Source: Paractinoplanes pyxinae | GTDB taxonomy: Bacteria > Actinomycetota > Actinomycetes > Mycobacteriales > Micromonosporaceae | Reading direction: 5' to 3' | Assembly (NCBI RefSeq): GCF_026626335.1 | Contig: NZ_JAPNTZ010000005.1 | Span: forward strand, 248,001-312,000 | Length of the DNA stretch: 64,000 nt | Shown: one piece after another, positions 16,596 to 25,372 of the stretch | Layout: every line of letters starts with the position of its first letter | Position numbering within the stretch: position 1 is the stretch's first letter | Program-made: the position numbers and the translations under genes | The notes under the pieces: generated by a model | Database searches by the model: none | The model's input: only the letters and a program-made list of their open reading frames with translations | Told to the model about the DNA's origin: nothing

Positions 16596-17618
16596 GTGAG
16601 CGTCAAACGCGGACGGCCGCCGGGCATGATGGACGTCGCCCGGCTGGCAGGGGTGTCGCACCAGACCGTGTCCCGGGTGCTCAACGAGCACCCCAACGTC
16701 AGCGAGCCGACCCGCCTCAAGGTGCGCGCCGCCATCGCCGAACTCGGCTACCGCCCCAACCGCACGGCCCGGGCTCTGGTCACCGGCACGTCGAAGGTGA
16801 TTGGGGTCGTCGCGCCCAACACCGCGCTGTACGGCCCGGCGTCGATGCTGACGGCCTTCGAGCAGGCCGCTCAGGAGAGCGGTTTCGCAGTCAACGTGGG
16901 CAGCGTCCGCAGCCTCAACGAGCGCTCGATCGCCGACGCCGTCGAGCGTCACCTCGACCAGCGGGTGGCCGGCCTGGTGGTCATCGCGCCCGTGGCCGGC
17001 GCCGGACCGGCCCTGGCCCGCCTCCCCGAGGACGTTCCTCTGGTCACGATCGACGGCGACCCCGAGCGGGCCAGCACGCTGGTCACGGTCGACCAGGTGG
17101 CGGGCGCCCGCGCGGCCACCGAGCATCTGCTGGCGGCCGGCCACTCCACCGTCTGGCACATCTCCGGCCCGGCCGACTGGTTCGACGCCGCGGGCCGGGT
17201 GCACGGCTGGGAAGAGGCACTGCGGGCGGCCGGGGCCGAGCAACCGCCCCTGCTGACGGGCGACTGGAGCGCCGAGTCGGGCTACAAGAACGGGAAGCTG
17301 CTGGCCCGCCTGCCCGAGGTGACGGCCGTCTTCACGGCGAACGATCACATTGCGCTGGGCCTGCTGAGGGCGCTGAGCGAGCACGGCCGCCGGGTGCCCG
17401 AAGAGATCAGCATCGTCGGCTTCGACGACGTGCCGCAGGCGGCCTACTACACGCCCCCGCTGACCACGGTCCGGCCCGACTTCGACGCGGTGGCCCGGGC
17501 CGGCGTCGAGCTGCTGCTGGCCCAGATCGAATCCGGCGCTCCCGACGGGGCGGCCCGCCGCACGATAGCCCCCACCCTGGTCACGCGGGACAGCGTCGCC
17601 CCGCCGCCCACCCGCTGA
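16596..17618 (+). CDS. LacI-family regulator, second copy in tandem
   Basis: About 340 residues: HTH (MMDVARLAGVSHQTVSRVLNE), hinge (PNRTARALVTGTSKVIGVVAP) and sugar-binding lobes with ALYGPASML and ISIVGFDDVPQAAYYTPPLT. Recognition-helix residues are the same as in the neighbour at 15346 (SHQTVSRVLN). I prefer GTG 16596 (GTG 16590 is equally possible) because the frame upstream to 16449 has no family match and would cover the operator at 16481. Same strand as its paralogue, 188 bp downstream. Its regulon may be the ara operon, itself, or a gene lost from 17.7 kb. Confidence 0.88.
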   Translation: MSVKRGRPPGMMDVARLAGVSHQTVSRVLNEHPNVSEPTRLKVRAAIAELGYRPNRTARALVTGTSKVIGVVAPNTALYGPASMLTAFEQAAQESGFAVNVGSVRSLNERSIADAVERHLDQRVAGLVVIAPVAGAGPALARLPEDVPLVTIDGDPERASTLVTVDQVAGARAATEHLLAAGHSTVWHISGPADWFDAAGRVHGWEEALRAAGAEQPPLLTGDWSAESGYKNGKLLARLPEVTAVFTANDHIALGLLRALSEHGRRVPEEISIVGFDDVPQAAYYTPPLTTVRPDFDAVARAGVELLLAQIESGAPDGAARRTIAPTLVTRDSVAPPPTR

Positions 17619-17673
17619 CCGGCGCCGCGCTCAAGCAATTTGCTCACCGCTCTGGCTTAGGTGCATCAATGTC

Positions 17674-17687
17674 TGTTAGCGTTAACA
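17674..17687. promoter_or_regulatory. orphan LacI-type operator with no gene behind it
   Basis: TGTTAGCGTTAACA (extended CTGTTAGCGTTAACAG, 17673-17688) is the best palindrome of the TGTTAACGTT class in the window, better than the copy in the ara leader. It sits in a 265-bp gap between two converging genes: the lacI gene ends at 17618 and the response regulator ends at 17884 on the other strand. Nothing it could regulate starts nearby. Confidence 0.65.
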
Positions 17688-17797
17688 GGTCTCACTACGG
17701 GTATTCCTAGGCCTGTGGCGCTGACATCGGAAGAGAGGACCCGGTCGGGGCCATCAAGGGGAGGATGGCCCCGCTGGGTGCTGCCGCTGAGTGCTTT

Positions 17798-17860
17798 CCG
17801 GCGGGTGTTGCCGCTGATCGCCGCTGGATGCTTCCCGGCGGGTGCTGCCGCTGATTGCCG
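17798..17860. repeat. short 37-bp-period repeat in the intergenic gap
   Basis: Two 26-bp copies (17798-17823 and 17835-17860) share CCGGCGGGTG(T/C)TGCCGCTGAT(C/T)GCCG, and a partial third copy precedes them near 17774. The repeats lie between the orphan operator and the response-regulator stop, with no convincing reading frame. Confidence 0.6.
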
Positions 17861-17883
17861 CCGCGGGGCGCTGGCCGCCGCGC

Positions 17884-18540
17884 TCAGCTCGAGGTCAGCC
17901 CGGCCGACTGGGCCAGCAGCCCGGCCTGGGTGCGGTTGGCGCAGCCCAGCTTCTCGAACAGGTGCGACACGTAGCCCTTGACCGTCGCCTCGGTGAGGAA
18001 CAGGCGGCGCGCGATCTCGGCGTTGGGCAAGCCGTCGCCGATCGCGGTGAGCACGTCCCGCTCGCGGTCGGTCAGCTCGGCCACCCGGGCCAGGGCCGCC
18101 TCGCGTTCCTCGTGGGCCGTGGCCGAGGCGGCCACCAGACCGTCCTTCGCCACCGGGGAGAGAACCGTGTGCCCCTGCGCGGCCACCCGGATCAGGTCGA
18201 TCAGCTCGGCCGGCGGCGTCGACTTGACCAGATAGCCCGCGGCCCCGGCCTGCAGCGCGCGGATCACGTACCCGTCGGCGTCGAAAGTCGTCAGCACGAG
18301 CACCACCGGCGGCCGCGGCAGCGCCCGGATGCGTCGGGTGGCGGCAAGCCCGTCGACACCCGGCATGCGCAGATCCATGAGGACGAGATCGGGCGTCTGC
18401 CGCACGACCGCCTCGGCCGCCTCGGCGCCGTCCGACGCCGTGCCGACCACCTCGATGCCGGGCGCGGCCGACAGGATCGTCGCGAGGTGCCGGCACACCA
18501 GCGGCTCGTCGTCCACGATGAGCACCCGGAGACTGCTCAA
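17884..18540 (-). CDS. NarL/LuxR-family response regulator
   Basis: A 218-residue regulator: receiver domain (LRVLIVDDEPLVCRHL; phosphoacceptor Asp in DLVLMDLRMPG; Lys in GYLVKSTPP) followed by a LuxR-type HTH (LTDRERDVLTAIGDGLPNAE, then LTEATVKGYVSHLFEKLG). It pairs with the histidine kinase whose TGA overlaps its TTG start (TTGA). Phosphorylated by that kinase, it probably acts at the inverted repeat at 19767 and controls the divergent hydrolase gene or its own operon. Confidence 0.93.
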   Translation of the reverse strand: MSSLRVLIVDDEPLVCRHLATILSAAPGIEVVGTASDGAEAAEAVVRQTPDLVLMDLRMPGVDGLAATRRIRALPRPPVVLVLTTFDADGYVIRALQAGAAGYLVKSTPPAELIDLIRVAAQGHTVLSPVAKDGLVAASATAHEEREAALARVAELTDRERDVLTAIGDGLPNAEIARRLFLTEATVKGYVSHLFEKLGCANRTQAGLLAQSAGLTSS

Positions 18541-19724
18541 GGCCCTCCCCTGACCTTCGCCGGCATCACTGTCTCGAGCCGGAAGCCGCCCGCGCCGTCG
18601 GGCCCGACCCGCAGGGTGCCGCCGATCGACTCGACCCGTTCGCGCAGGCCGGCCAGCCCGGCGCCGTTGCCCCGGGCGGACTGCGACGCGCGCCCGGCGC
18701 CGTTGTGGACGATGATGCGCACCTGCTCGGGAAAATACTGCGCGTCGACCCGGACCGCTGCCCCGCCGGCGTGCTTGCGCGCGTTGGTCAGGGCCTCGCG
18801 CACCACCCGGTAGGCCGTGCGGCCGGTCACCCGGGACAGGCCCGACGGCTCGCCCGCCAGCACGAGCTCGACCCGCTGCCCGGCCCGGCCCGCCTCGTCG
18901 ACCAGCTCGGCCAGCTGCGGCTCGGGCCCCTCGTCGAGCGGGGCCTCGGCCGGGCGGCCACCCCGGCGCAGCACGCCGACCAGCTCGCGCAGCTCGTCGA
19001 GGGCCAGAGCGCCGTGCGCCCGCAGCTCTTCCGCGGCGTCACGGGTTTCGTCGTCGGGGGCCCGCACCGACAGCGCGCCGGCCTGCAGAGTCATCAGGGT
19101 GACGCGGTGCGCGACCAGATCGTGCAGCTCGGCCGCCAGGCGTGCGCGTTCCTCGGCCCGCGCCTGCTCGGCCCGGAACCACTGCTCGCGTTCGGCCCGC
19201 TCGGCGCGCTCGCCCAGCAGCGCCATCTTGCGGCGGCGAGCGGCCAGGTAGAGGGCGAACAGTGGCGCCACCGCGCTGTGCAGCAGCCCGTTGACGACAA
19301 AGCTGGTCGTCGGAGCCCAGGGCCGGACGCTGAGCACGGTCAGCAGCGCGATCAACGACCAGATGGCGGCCGTCCACGCCGGCGGCACGTCGCGCTCGGT
19401 GATGTTCTCGACCACGACGGACAGGGCGATCGGGATCCACGGGCTGACCGAGAGCAGCGCCTCGGCCACCGGCAGCGGGGCAGCGAATGCCACCGCTGTC
19501 TGCGCTATCGCCGACAGCACGATTGCGAGGGCGGCGGCCGTGGGCCGGAGCCGCCGCACGAGCACGACGACCGAGGTGCAGACCTGAAGGGCGACGAAGA
19601 CCCACACGTACGCGAGGCCGGTGGTGGAGCCGATGCTGAGCACGGCGAGCACGCCGCCGAGCGCCGCCGCCGCGACCAGCGCGGTCAGCAGCACGCCGTC
19701 GACCAGCACGTCACGCCGCTTCAT
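18537..19724 (-). CDS. DesK/NarX-type sensor histidine kinase
   Basis: A 395-residue membrane kinase. Five or six hydrophobic segments fill the first 150 or so residues, then HisKA_3 dimerisation with LAAELHDLVAHRVTLMTLQA (phosphorylated His before Asp-Leu) and an HATPase domain ending in GNGAGLAGLRERVESIGG. The C-terminal G-box arrangement is that of actinobacterial NarL-partner kinases. ATG 19724 is preferred to GTG 19784, whose extra residues are polar and would overlap the inverted repeat. Likely senses a membrane or envelope signal. Confidence 0.92.
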   Translation of the reverse strand: MKRRDVLVDGVLLTALVAAAALGGVLAVLSIGSTTGLAYVWVFVALQVCTSVVVLVRRLRPTAAALAIVLSAIAQTAVAFAAPLPVAEALLSVSPWIPIALSVVVENITERDVPPAWTAAIWSLIALLTVLSVRPWAPTTSFVVNGLLHSAVAPLFALYLAARRRKMALLGERAERAEREQWFRAEQARAEERARLAAELHDLVAHRVTLMTLQAGALSVRAPDDETRDAAEELRAHGALALDELRELVGVLRRGGRPAEAPLDEGPEPQLAELVDEAGRAGQRVELVLAGEPSGLSRVTGRTAYRVVREALTNARKHAGGAAVRVDAQYFPEQVRIIVHNGAGRASQSARGNGAGLAGLRERVESIGGTLRVGPDGAGGFRLETVMPAKVRGGP

Positions 19725-19766
19725 GGGCCCGACGCTACCGGGGCCGAGCCGGGGGCGGACCCTACC

Positions 19767-19791
19767 AAAGTAGGTGCCCGTCACCTACTTT
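19767..19791. promoter_or_regulatory. perfect 10-bp inverted repeat in a divergent promoter
   Basis: AAAGTAGGTG (19767-19776) and CACCTACTTT (19782-19791) are exact complements around a 5-bp spacer. The site lies in the gap between the kinase gene (starts 19724, minus) and the hydrolase gene (starts 19859, plus). It is the obvious candidate operator for the NarL-type regulator encoded downstream of the kinase. Confidence 0.72.
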
Positions 19792-19858
19792 CTCCGCTGC
19801 CGCCGACCGGTCCCCCTCGGGCTGAATGGGAGTCGACAAACAGCGAAGGGAGAAGGCC

Positions 19859-20815
19859 ATGACGACGATGACAAGGCGCGGGCTCCTGGGTGCGGCGGCC
19901 AGCGCCGCGGCGATGATCACCACGCCGGCCGCGGCCGCCCAGGCCAGGCCCGTCTCCGAGCGCCACCACCGTGAGGTCACCACCATCGTGCTGGTGACCG
20001 GCGCGAACGGCTCGCCCAGCGGCGACGCCGAGCTCACCCTGCGCGGCCACCGCACGGTCGGGATCGAGCTGCCCGGTCACGGGCCCGCCTCGGGCCAGTT
20101 CCGCCGGGCCTACCAGTCCCCGCAGAACCTGGCCGCGCTGGCCACCGAGCGGTCCCCCATGGCCGGCATCACCCTCGACGACTACGTCGAGGCCACCGTG
20201 GCCGTGGTCCGCCGGGCGGCCCGGCTCGGCCCGGTGATCCTGTGGGGCGGCAGCATGGGCGGCGCCACGGTCAGCCGGGTCGCCAACGCGGTGCCGCGGC
20301 TGATCGACCGGCTGGTCTACAGCTCCGCGTTCTGCTGCGTCGACCTGCCGACCATGGGCCACTATCTGCAGACCCCCGAGGCCGCCGGCACGCTGATCCT
20401 CGAGCTGGGCGGCGCCTCGCTGGCCGACGCGGCGGTGATCGGCGCGACCCGCACCAACTTCCGCACGAACGACGCCGCCGTGCTGGCCAAGATGAAAGAG
20501 GCGCTGTGCGCCGACGCCACCGAGGCCGAGTTCATGACCATGCTCAACGCCTCCCATCCCGACGAGTCGACGCAGGTGCCGCTGGCCGACGCCCGCGGCC
20601 ACAAAGACACGTGGGGCACGATCCCGCGCACCTTCATCCGGCACACCCGCGACCGGATGATCCCGCTCCCCCTGCAGAACCGGATGATCGCCGAGGCCGA
20701 CCGGCTGACCCCGCGCAACAAGTTCGACGTGCGCTCGATCGCCACGTCGCACGCGGCCAACCAGGCCGGCTGGGCCGCCACCGTCGACATCCTCGACGAG
20801 CTGGCCTGCCGATGA
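19859..20815 (+). CDS. Tat-exported alpha/beta hydrolase
   Basis: A 318-residue secreted protein. The N-terminus has a twin-arginine signal (TRRGLLGAAASAAAMI) ending near AAAAQA. The mature part has the alpha/beta-hydrolase layout: HRTVGIELPGHGPASGQ strand/turn, nucleophile elbow WGGSMGGATVS (Ser) and a late SHAANQAGWA segment that may hold the catalytic His. It resembles the esterase/salicylate-esterase-like group; the substrate is unknown. ATG 19859 has GGGAGAAGG upstream. Divergent from a two-component system that probably controls it. Confidence 0.85.
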   Translation: MTTMTRRGLLGAAASAAAMITTPAAAAQARPVSERHHREVTTIVLVTGANGSPSGDAELTLRGHRTVGIELPGHGPASGQFRRAYQSPQNLAALATERSPMAGITLDDYVEATVAVVRRAARLGPVILWGGSMGGATVSRVANAVPRLIDRLVYSSAFCCVDLPTMGHYLQTPEAAGTLILELGGASLADAAVIGATRTNFRTNDAAVLAKMKEALCADATEAEFMTMLNASHPDESTQVPLADARGHKDTWGTIPRTFIRHTRDRMIPLPLQNRMIAEADRLTPRNKFDVRSIATSHAANQAGWAATVDILDELACR

Positions 20816-20835
20816 CCCGCGGCGGGCGCGTCCTC

Positions 20836-23800
20836 TCAGCCCGGGCCGGGCAGCTCGGTCGCGGTGCCGACCCACTCGATCACCTCACCGTCCTCGGTGA
20901 GCAGCGGGACGGCCCGCGACTGGGTCCAGCCGAGGGTGCCGTCGGGCCGGCGTACGCGGTGGCGCAGCTCGAAGACGCTTCGGGTGCGCACCGCCTCGGC
21001 GATCGCGGCCAGCACGTCGGGCTGATCGGCCGGATCGATGTAGGTGTCGAGCCAGGTGCCGCTCGGTTCGGCCGTGTCGGCGATGAAGCCCCGCCCGTCC
21101 AGCGCCCGCATCTGCGACCAGTCCGGGTTCATCCGGTAGACGACGTCGAAGCTGGCGCTGACCAGCGCCCGGAAGCGCCGGTCGGCCTCGTGCCGCACCC
21201 GGGCCAGCTCGAGCTGGGCGCCCACCCGGGCCAGCAGCTCGCGGGCGGCGAACGGCTTGACCAGGTAGTCGTTGGCCCCCGCGCCGAGGCCCTCGACGGC
21301 CGCCTCCTCGCCGGCCCGGGCGCTCAGCGCGATCATCGGGATCCCGCGGAAGGCGCTCTCCGCCCGCAGCTGGCGAATCAGCTGCAGGCCGTCCACATTG
21401 GGCGTCATGACGTCGGTCAGCACCAGGTCGGGCGGGTGCCGCCGGGCCGCCGTCCTCGCCTGGTCGCCCGTGCCGACCGCCTCGACGTCCCAGGCGAACG
21501 ACAAGAGCCGGGTCAGATAGGCGCGCATGTCGGCGTTGTCGTCGACCACCAGCACCCGGGCGCGGGACGACGGGCCGGGGGCCTCGGCCGCCGGGCCGGC
21601 CGGCGCGTCCCAGAACCGCGCCACCTCGGCCAGCGCGGACGCCACCGGGTGGTCCACGCCGGTGGCGGGCTTGTCGTCCGGGGCCGCGGGCTTCTTGGGC
21701 AGCCAGACCGTGAAGCGGCTGCCGTGGCCGGGCTCGCTCTGCGCCCGTACGCGCCCCAGGTTCTGCCGCACCAGCTGGTCGACCAGGGCCAGGCCGATCC
21801 CGGCGCCCTCGTGGTTACGCGCCTTCACGTCGGGCACCCGGTGGAAGCGCTGGAAGATGCGCGGCAACTGGTCGGCCGGGATGCCCACGCCGGTGTCGGT
21901 CACGATCAGCTCGGCGTGCTTGGGCCTTTCCCGCAGCTCGACGGTGATCGCGCCCTCGAAGGTGAACTTGAGCGCGTTGGAGAGCAGGTTGGCGACAACC
22001 TTCTCCCAGATCAGCGGGTCGAGCATCACCGGCGCGCTCAGCGGCGGGCACGTGACCCGCAGCTCGATGCCCATCTGCTGCGCGGCGCCGCGGAAGGCGC
22101 TGGTCACGTCGACGGTGAGCGCGGCCAGGTCCACCGGTTCCGGGCGCACCCGCAGCCGCCCGGCCTCGATCTGCGAGAAGTCGAGCAGGCTCTCGACCAT
22201 GACCAGCAGCCGCCGCGCGTTGCGGGCGGCCACCGCCACCTCGGCCCGCAGCCGCTCGGAGAGCTCGTTCTCCGCTCCCCCGAGCTCTTCCAGCGGCGCC
22301 AGCAGCAACGTGAGCGGGGTGCGCAGCTCGTGGCTGATGTTCGACAGGAACTCGGTCTTCACCCGGTCGAGCTCGGCCAGCCGGTCGATGCGCTCGCGCT
22401 GGCGTTGCCGGCCGGTCGCCTCGGCCAGCGAGGCCGCGACCTGCACGGCCACCAGTTCCAGCAGCTCGCGGTAGCCGGTGTCCAGCGACAGCCGCGGATT
22501 CACCCCGAGGACGAGCACGCCGCCGGTGGTGGTGCCGGCGTCGTGGTGCTCGCGCAGCGGGAAGACCAGGGCGCTGCGGCCCGTGGTGACGCCGCGGAAC
22601 GTCTCGTCGAGCCGGTCCACGGTGGCCGGTTCGCCGGTGCGGGTCACCCGGCCGACCGGCCAGGCCGCCGCGTTGTCGAGCAGCGAGATCGTGTGCGGCG
22701 CCATCGGGCCGCCCGCGCCCACCCCGGCCGCGGCGATCAGCTCGGCGCTGCCGCGGGTCTTGTCGACCAGATAGGCCAGGGCGAACGGCACGTCCTGGTC
22801 GCCGCCGCCGAGGGCCGCGAGCGACCGCTCCAGGCTGGTCCGGCGGGTGCCCGCCCCGGCCGGGCCGGTCGCGAGCCGGTTGAGCAACCGCAGCCGCCGG
22901 CTGCTCAGCACCTCGGCGGTCTTCTCGATAACCGTGGCGAGGATGCCCTCCACTTCGCCGCCGGGCGCGCGGATCGGGCTGAACGCCAGGTCGAACCACG
23001 CATCCTCGAGGTCGCCGTGCCGGGTGATCGGATAGAGCGCGTCGGTCAGCGACACCGCCTCACCGGCCCGCACCCGGGCGTACAGCGGCTCGTTGAGGTG
23101 CCACACCTCGGGCCAGCACTCCTGGTTGGCCCGGCCCAGCCCGGCCGGGTGCTTGGCGCCCATCACCGTGCGGTAGGCGTCGTTGTAGAGCTGCAGGTGC
23201 TCGGGCCCCCACAGCACGCACATGGCGACGGGGCTCTCCAGCACGGTCTGCACCACCGAGACCAGGGCGGCCGGCCACCCGCCGACCGGGCCGAGCCGGG
23301 TGCGCCGCCAGTCGAGCTCCCGCATCAGCGAGGCCACCTCGCCCGGCCCGGCGAAGGTCCGCTCGGCCGTGGTCCGGTCGTCCCGGCGGCCGGGCAGCTC
23401 GCCGCCGCGCAGCACGTCCATCAGCACCGGGCCGATGTCGCGCAGGTCGAGCACCAGGTCGACGGCGCCGCTGTCGACGGCGGCCCGCGGCATGCTGGGG
23501 TGCTCGGCCGAATCCTCGCTCTGGGCGACGACAGTGCCGCCCGCCTCCTTCAACGCCCGCGCGCCGGCGGCGCCGTCGCGGCCCATCCCGGAAAGCACGG
23601 CCGCGGCCGCGTCCGGCCCGAACGAGTCGGCCAGCGAGCGCAGCAGCAGGTCGAGCGAGCCGCTTCCGGTCGTGTTGACCGCCTCGCTGAGCGACACGGT
23701 GCCGTCGGGCATCACCTCGAGGGCGGTCAGCGGCGGGGCGACGAGCACACGGCCCGGGATGAGCAGGGCGCCCTCGGTGGCCCAGGCGACCGGCAGGGCC

Positions 23801-23979
23801 GACCGGCGGCCCAGGATGTCGACCAGCGCGCTGCCGTGGCTGCCCAGATGCTGGGCCACGACCACGGCCGCCGTCAGGTCGCCCGGAAACTCTTTGAGCA
23901 CCGAGGTCACCGCGCCGAGCCCACCGGCCGACGCGACCAGCGCCACCACGACCGGCCCGGAGCCGCCCTCGGGAATCAC
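20836..23979 (-). CDS. CheB-PAS-GAF-histidine kinase-receiver-PAS hybrid protein
   Basis: A 1047-residue protein with no membrane segment. Residues 1-190 are a CheB methylesterase domain with an apparently complete triad (Ser17 in SAGG, His44 in VAQHL, Asp135 in GMGRDG). A PAS domain (about 215-350) and a GAF-like region (about 360-500) follow. The kinase has His550 in NISHELRTP and an HATPase domain (about 640-745). A receiver (about 780-895; VLTDVMTPNVDG) and a final PAS domain (about 915-1040) complete it. The usual CheR partner domain is absent and no MCP or CheA gene is nearby, so a chemotaxis role is unproven. The output target is unknown. Confidence 0.9.
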   Translation of the reverse strand: MIPEGGSGPVVVALVASAGGLGAVTSVLKEFPGDLTAAVVVAQHLGSHGSALVDILGRRSALPVAWATEGALLIPGRVLVAPPLTALEVMPDGTVSLSEAVNTTGSGSLDLLLRSLADSFGPDAAAAVLSGMGRDGAAGARALKEAGGTVVAQSEDSAEHPSMPRAAVDSGAVDLVLDLRDIGPVLMDVLRGGELPGRRDDRTTAERTFAGPGEVASLMRELDWRRTRLGPVGGWPAALVSVVQTVLESPVAMCVLWGPEHLQLYNDAYRTVMGAKHPAGLGRANQECWPEVWHLNEPLYARVRAGEAVSLTDALYPITRHGDLEDAWFDLAFSPIRAPGGEVEGILATVIEKTAEVLSSRRLRLLNRLATGPAGAGTRRTSLERSLAALGGGDQDVPFALAYLVDKTRGSAELIAAAGVGAGGPMAPHTISLLDNAAAWPVGRVTRTGEPATVDRLDETFRGVTTGRSALVFPLREHHDAGTTTGGVLVLGVNPRLSLDTGYRELLELVAVQVAASLAEATGRQRQRERIDRLAELDRVKTEFLSNISHELRTPLTLLLAPLEELGGAENELSERLRAEVAVAARNARRLLVMVESLLDFSQIEAGRLRVRPEPVDLAALTVDVTSAFRGAAQQMGIELRVTCPPLSAPVMLDPLIWEKVVANLLSNALKFTFEGAITVELRERPKHAELIVTDTGVGIPADQLPRIFQRFHRVPDVKARNHEGAGIGLALVDQLVRQNLGRVRAQSEPGHGSRFTVWLPKKPAAPDDKPATGVDHPVASALAEVARFWDAPAGPAAEAPGPSSRARVLVVDDNADMRAYLTRLLSFAWDVEAVGTGDQARTAARRHPPDLVLTDVMTPNVDGLQLIRQLRAESAFRGIPMIALSARAGEEAAVEGLGAGANDYLVKPFAARELLARVGAQLELARVRHEADRRFRALVSASFDVVYRMNPDWSQMRALDGRGFIADTAEPSGTWLDTYIDPADQPDVLAAIAEAVRTRSVFELRHRVRRPDGTLGWTQSRAVPLLTEDGEVIEWVGTATELPGPG

Positions 23980-24036
23980 ACCCCTACTGTGCCTCTCCGG
24001 TCGCCGGTTGTCGCGGGTCGGCGGGCCCTGATCACT

Positions 24037-24897
24037 TCAGCGCCAGGAACGCATGACCCATTTGCGGACCAGCGGCGGCACGACCCACGAGTACACGCAG
24101 TAGGCCAGCCAGACGAAGCCCAGCAGGCCGCCCAGCACGGGCAGGCCGATCGCGCGCAGACCGATGATCAGCGCGACCGCGACCAGCCAGGTCTTGAGGG
24201 CCCCGAACCGAAGGATCGGGCGCAGCGGCCGCATCAACGGGTGCCGGGCGACGCGCAGCTCCATCGCCGACTCGGCGAACAGCTGCTCGGTGGGGCGGGC
24301 CGCGGCGGCCTGGCGGAAGCCTTCGTACGCGGCGTCGACGTGCCCACGGGCGGCGCTCGTGCCGCCGAGCAGCGCGTGCGCCACCGGGTTCTCGGGGTGG
24401 GCGCCGACGAACTCGCGGCTGATCCGCTGCGCCTCGCGGTCGTCGCCGCGGGCGTGGGCCAGCTGGATGCGGGTCGCGTAGACCACCGGGGCCTGCGGCG
24501 CCCGGGCGGCGGCCAGATCCACCAGCTTGCCGGCCTTGTCGAGCTGTCCGGCGGCGGCGCACAGGTCGGCGTAGGCGCACAACAGGTCGACGTCCTCGGG
24601 CGCCATCGCCAGCCCGTCGAGCAGGGCGCGCTCGGCCTGCGGGTCGCGCCCGGCCTCGTGCTCGGACCGGCCCAGCCACAGCAGCAGGCCGGGGTCGGGG
24701 CCGTTGGCGGCCAGCCCGGCCCGGGCGGCGTCGCCCACCTCCGCCCAGCGGTCGAGCCGGCTGAGCGCGGCACACCGCAGCTGCATCGCGAACGAGCCGG
24801 TGACCTCGTTGGCCGGCAGCCTCGACAGCTCGGTCAGGGCCTGCTCGGGGCGGCCGGTCGCCAGCAGCGCCTGGGCGTGGTGCAGGGTCGCGTTCAT
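24037..24897 (-). CDS. TPR-repeat protein with C-terminal membrane segments
   Basis: A 286-residue protein: residues 1-215 are tetratricopeptide-like helical pairs (HHAQALLATGRPEQALTELS; GLAMAPEDVDLLCAYADLCA; FVGAHPENPVAHALLGGTSA), and the last 60 residues contain two hydrophobic helices ending in a basic tail. The TPR part would face the cytoplasm and bind partner proteins. Start ATG 24897 overlaps the preceding gene by ATGA, so the pair is co-translated. Function unknown. Confidence 0.78.
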   Translation of the reverse strand: MNATLHHAQALLATGRPEQALTELSRLPANEVTGSFAMQLRCAALSRLDRWAEVGDAARAGLAANGPDPGLLLWLGRSEHEAGRDPQAERALLDGLAMAPEDVDLLCAYADLCAAAGQLDKAGKLVDLAAARAPQAPVVYATRIQLAHARGDDREAQRISREFVGAHPENPVAHALLGGTSAARGHVDAAYEGFRQAAAARPTEQLFAESAMELRVARHPLMRPLRPILRFGALKTWLVAVALIIGLRAIGLPVLGGLLGFVWLAYCVYSWVVPPLVRKWVMRSWR

Positions 24898-25325
24898 CGC
24901 ACCAGCACCACGATCAGCAGGGCCTCGAACAAACCGCACACGATCGCGGCCAGCAAGCCCGGGCCGATCAGGCGGGCCGGGCCGTGCCCGCGCAGGGTGG
25001 CCACGCGGAACGGGCGGCGCTGCAGGGAAAGCACGACCAGCCAGACCAGCAGGCCGCAGACGGTGCCGGCCAGCCGTACCGGGGAATTGCCCTCGGTGAA
25101 GGCGCCCACCGTGATCCGAGCGGCGACGCCGGCCACGCCGGCGCCCGCGATGGCCGCCAACTGCCCGGCCGGCAGGGCCAGCCGATGACCGTTGAGCAGG
25201 CCGAGCGTGGCCGCGGCGAGCGGGCCGCCGAAGAAGGCGGGGTAGACGATCGACTCGGGCCGCCACGGCGGCTTGCCCGGCGGCGGCTGCTCCCGGATGG
25301 TCGGGCGGAACAGGTCGTCGTGCAT
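24894..25325 (-). CDS. four-helix membrane protein coupled to the TPR gene
   Basis: A 143-residue hypothetical membrane protein. A Pro-rich N-terminal stretch (EQPPPGKPPWRPES) precedes about four hydrophobic segments. ATG 25325 is chosen because the upstream frame is shadow sequence of the peptidase-like gene. It overlaps the TPR gene by 4 bp and follows the M48-like gene by 47 bp, suggesting one functional unit. No family recognised. Confidence 0.7.
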   Translation of the reverse strand: MHDDLFRPTIREQPPPGKPPWRPESIVYPAFFGGPLAAATLGLLNGHRLALPAGQLAAIAGAGVAGVAARITVGAFTEGNSPVRLAGTVCGLLVWLVVLSLQRRPFRVATLRGHGPARLIGPGLLAAIVCGLFEALLIVVLVR

Positions 25326-25372
25326 GTGCTTCCCCGCTCTCGTTCGCCCGGCGCTGGCCAGCGTAGCGGGCG

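Noticed and set aside
17661..17981. 106-codon frame after the orphan operator
   Set aside because: It runs through the 37-bp repeats into the antisense of the response regulator, with Cys/Arg/Ala-rich composition and no ribosome binding site; not supported as the operator's target gene.
20242..25188. A 1648-codon open frame on the plus strand
   Set aside because: It lies antisense to the CheB-kinase, TPR and membrane protein genes and is an Arg/Gly/His/Gln-rich translation caused by high GC; no family motif or ribosome binding site.
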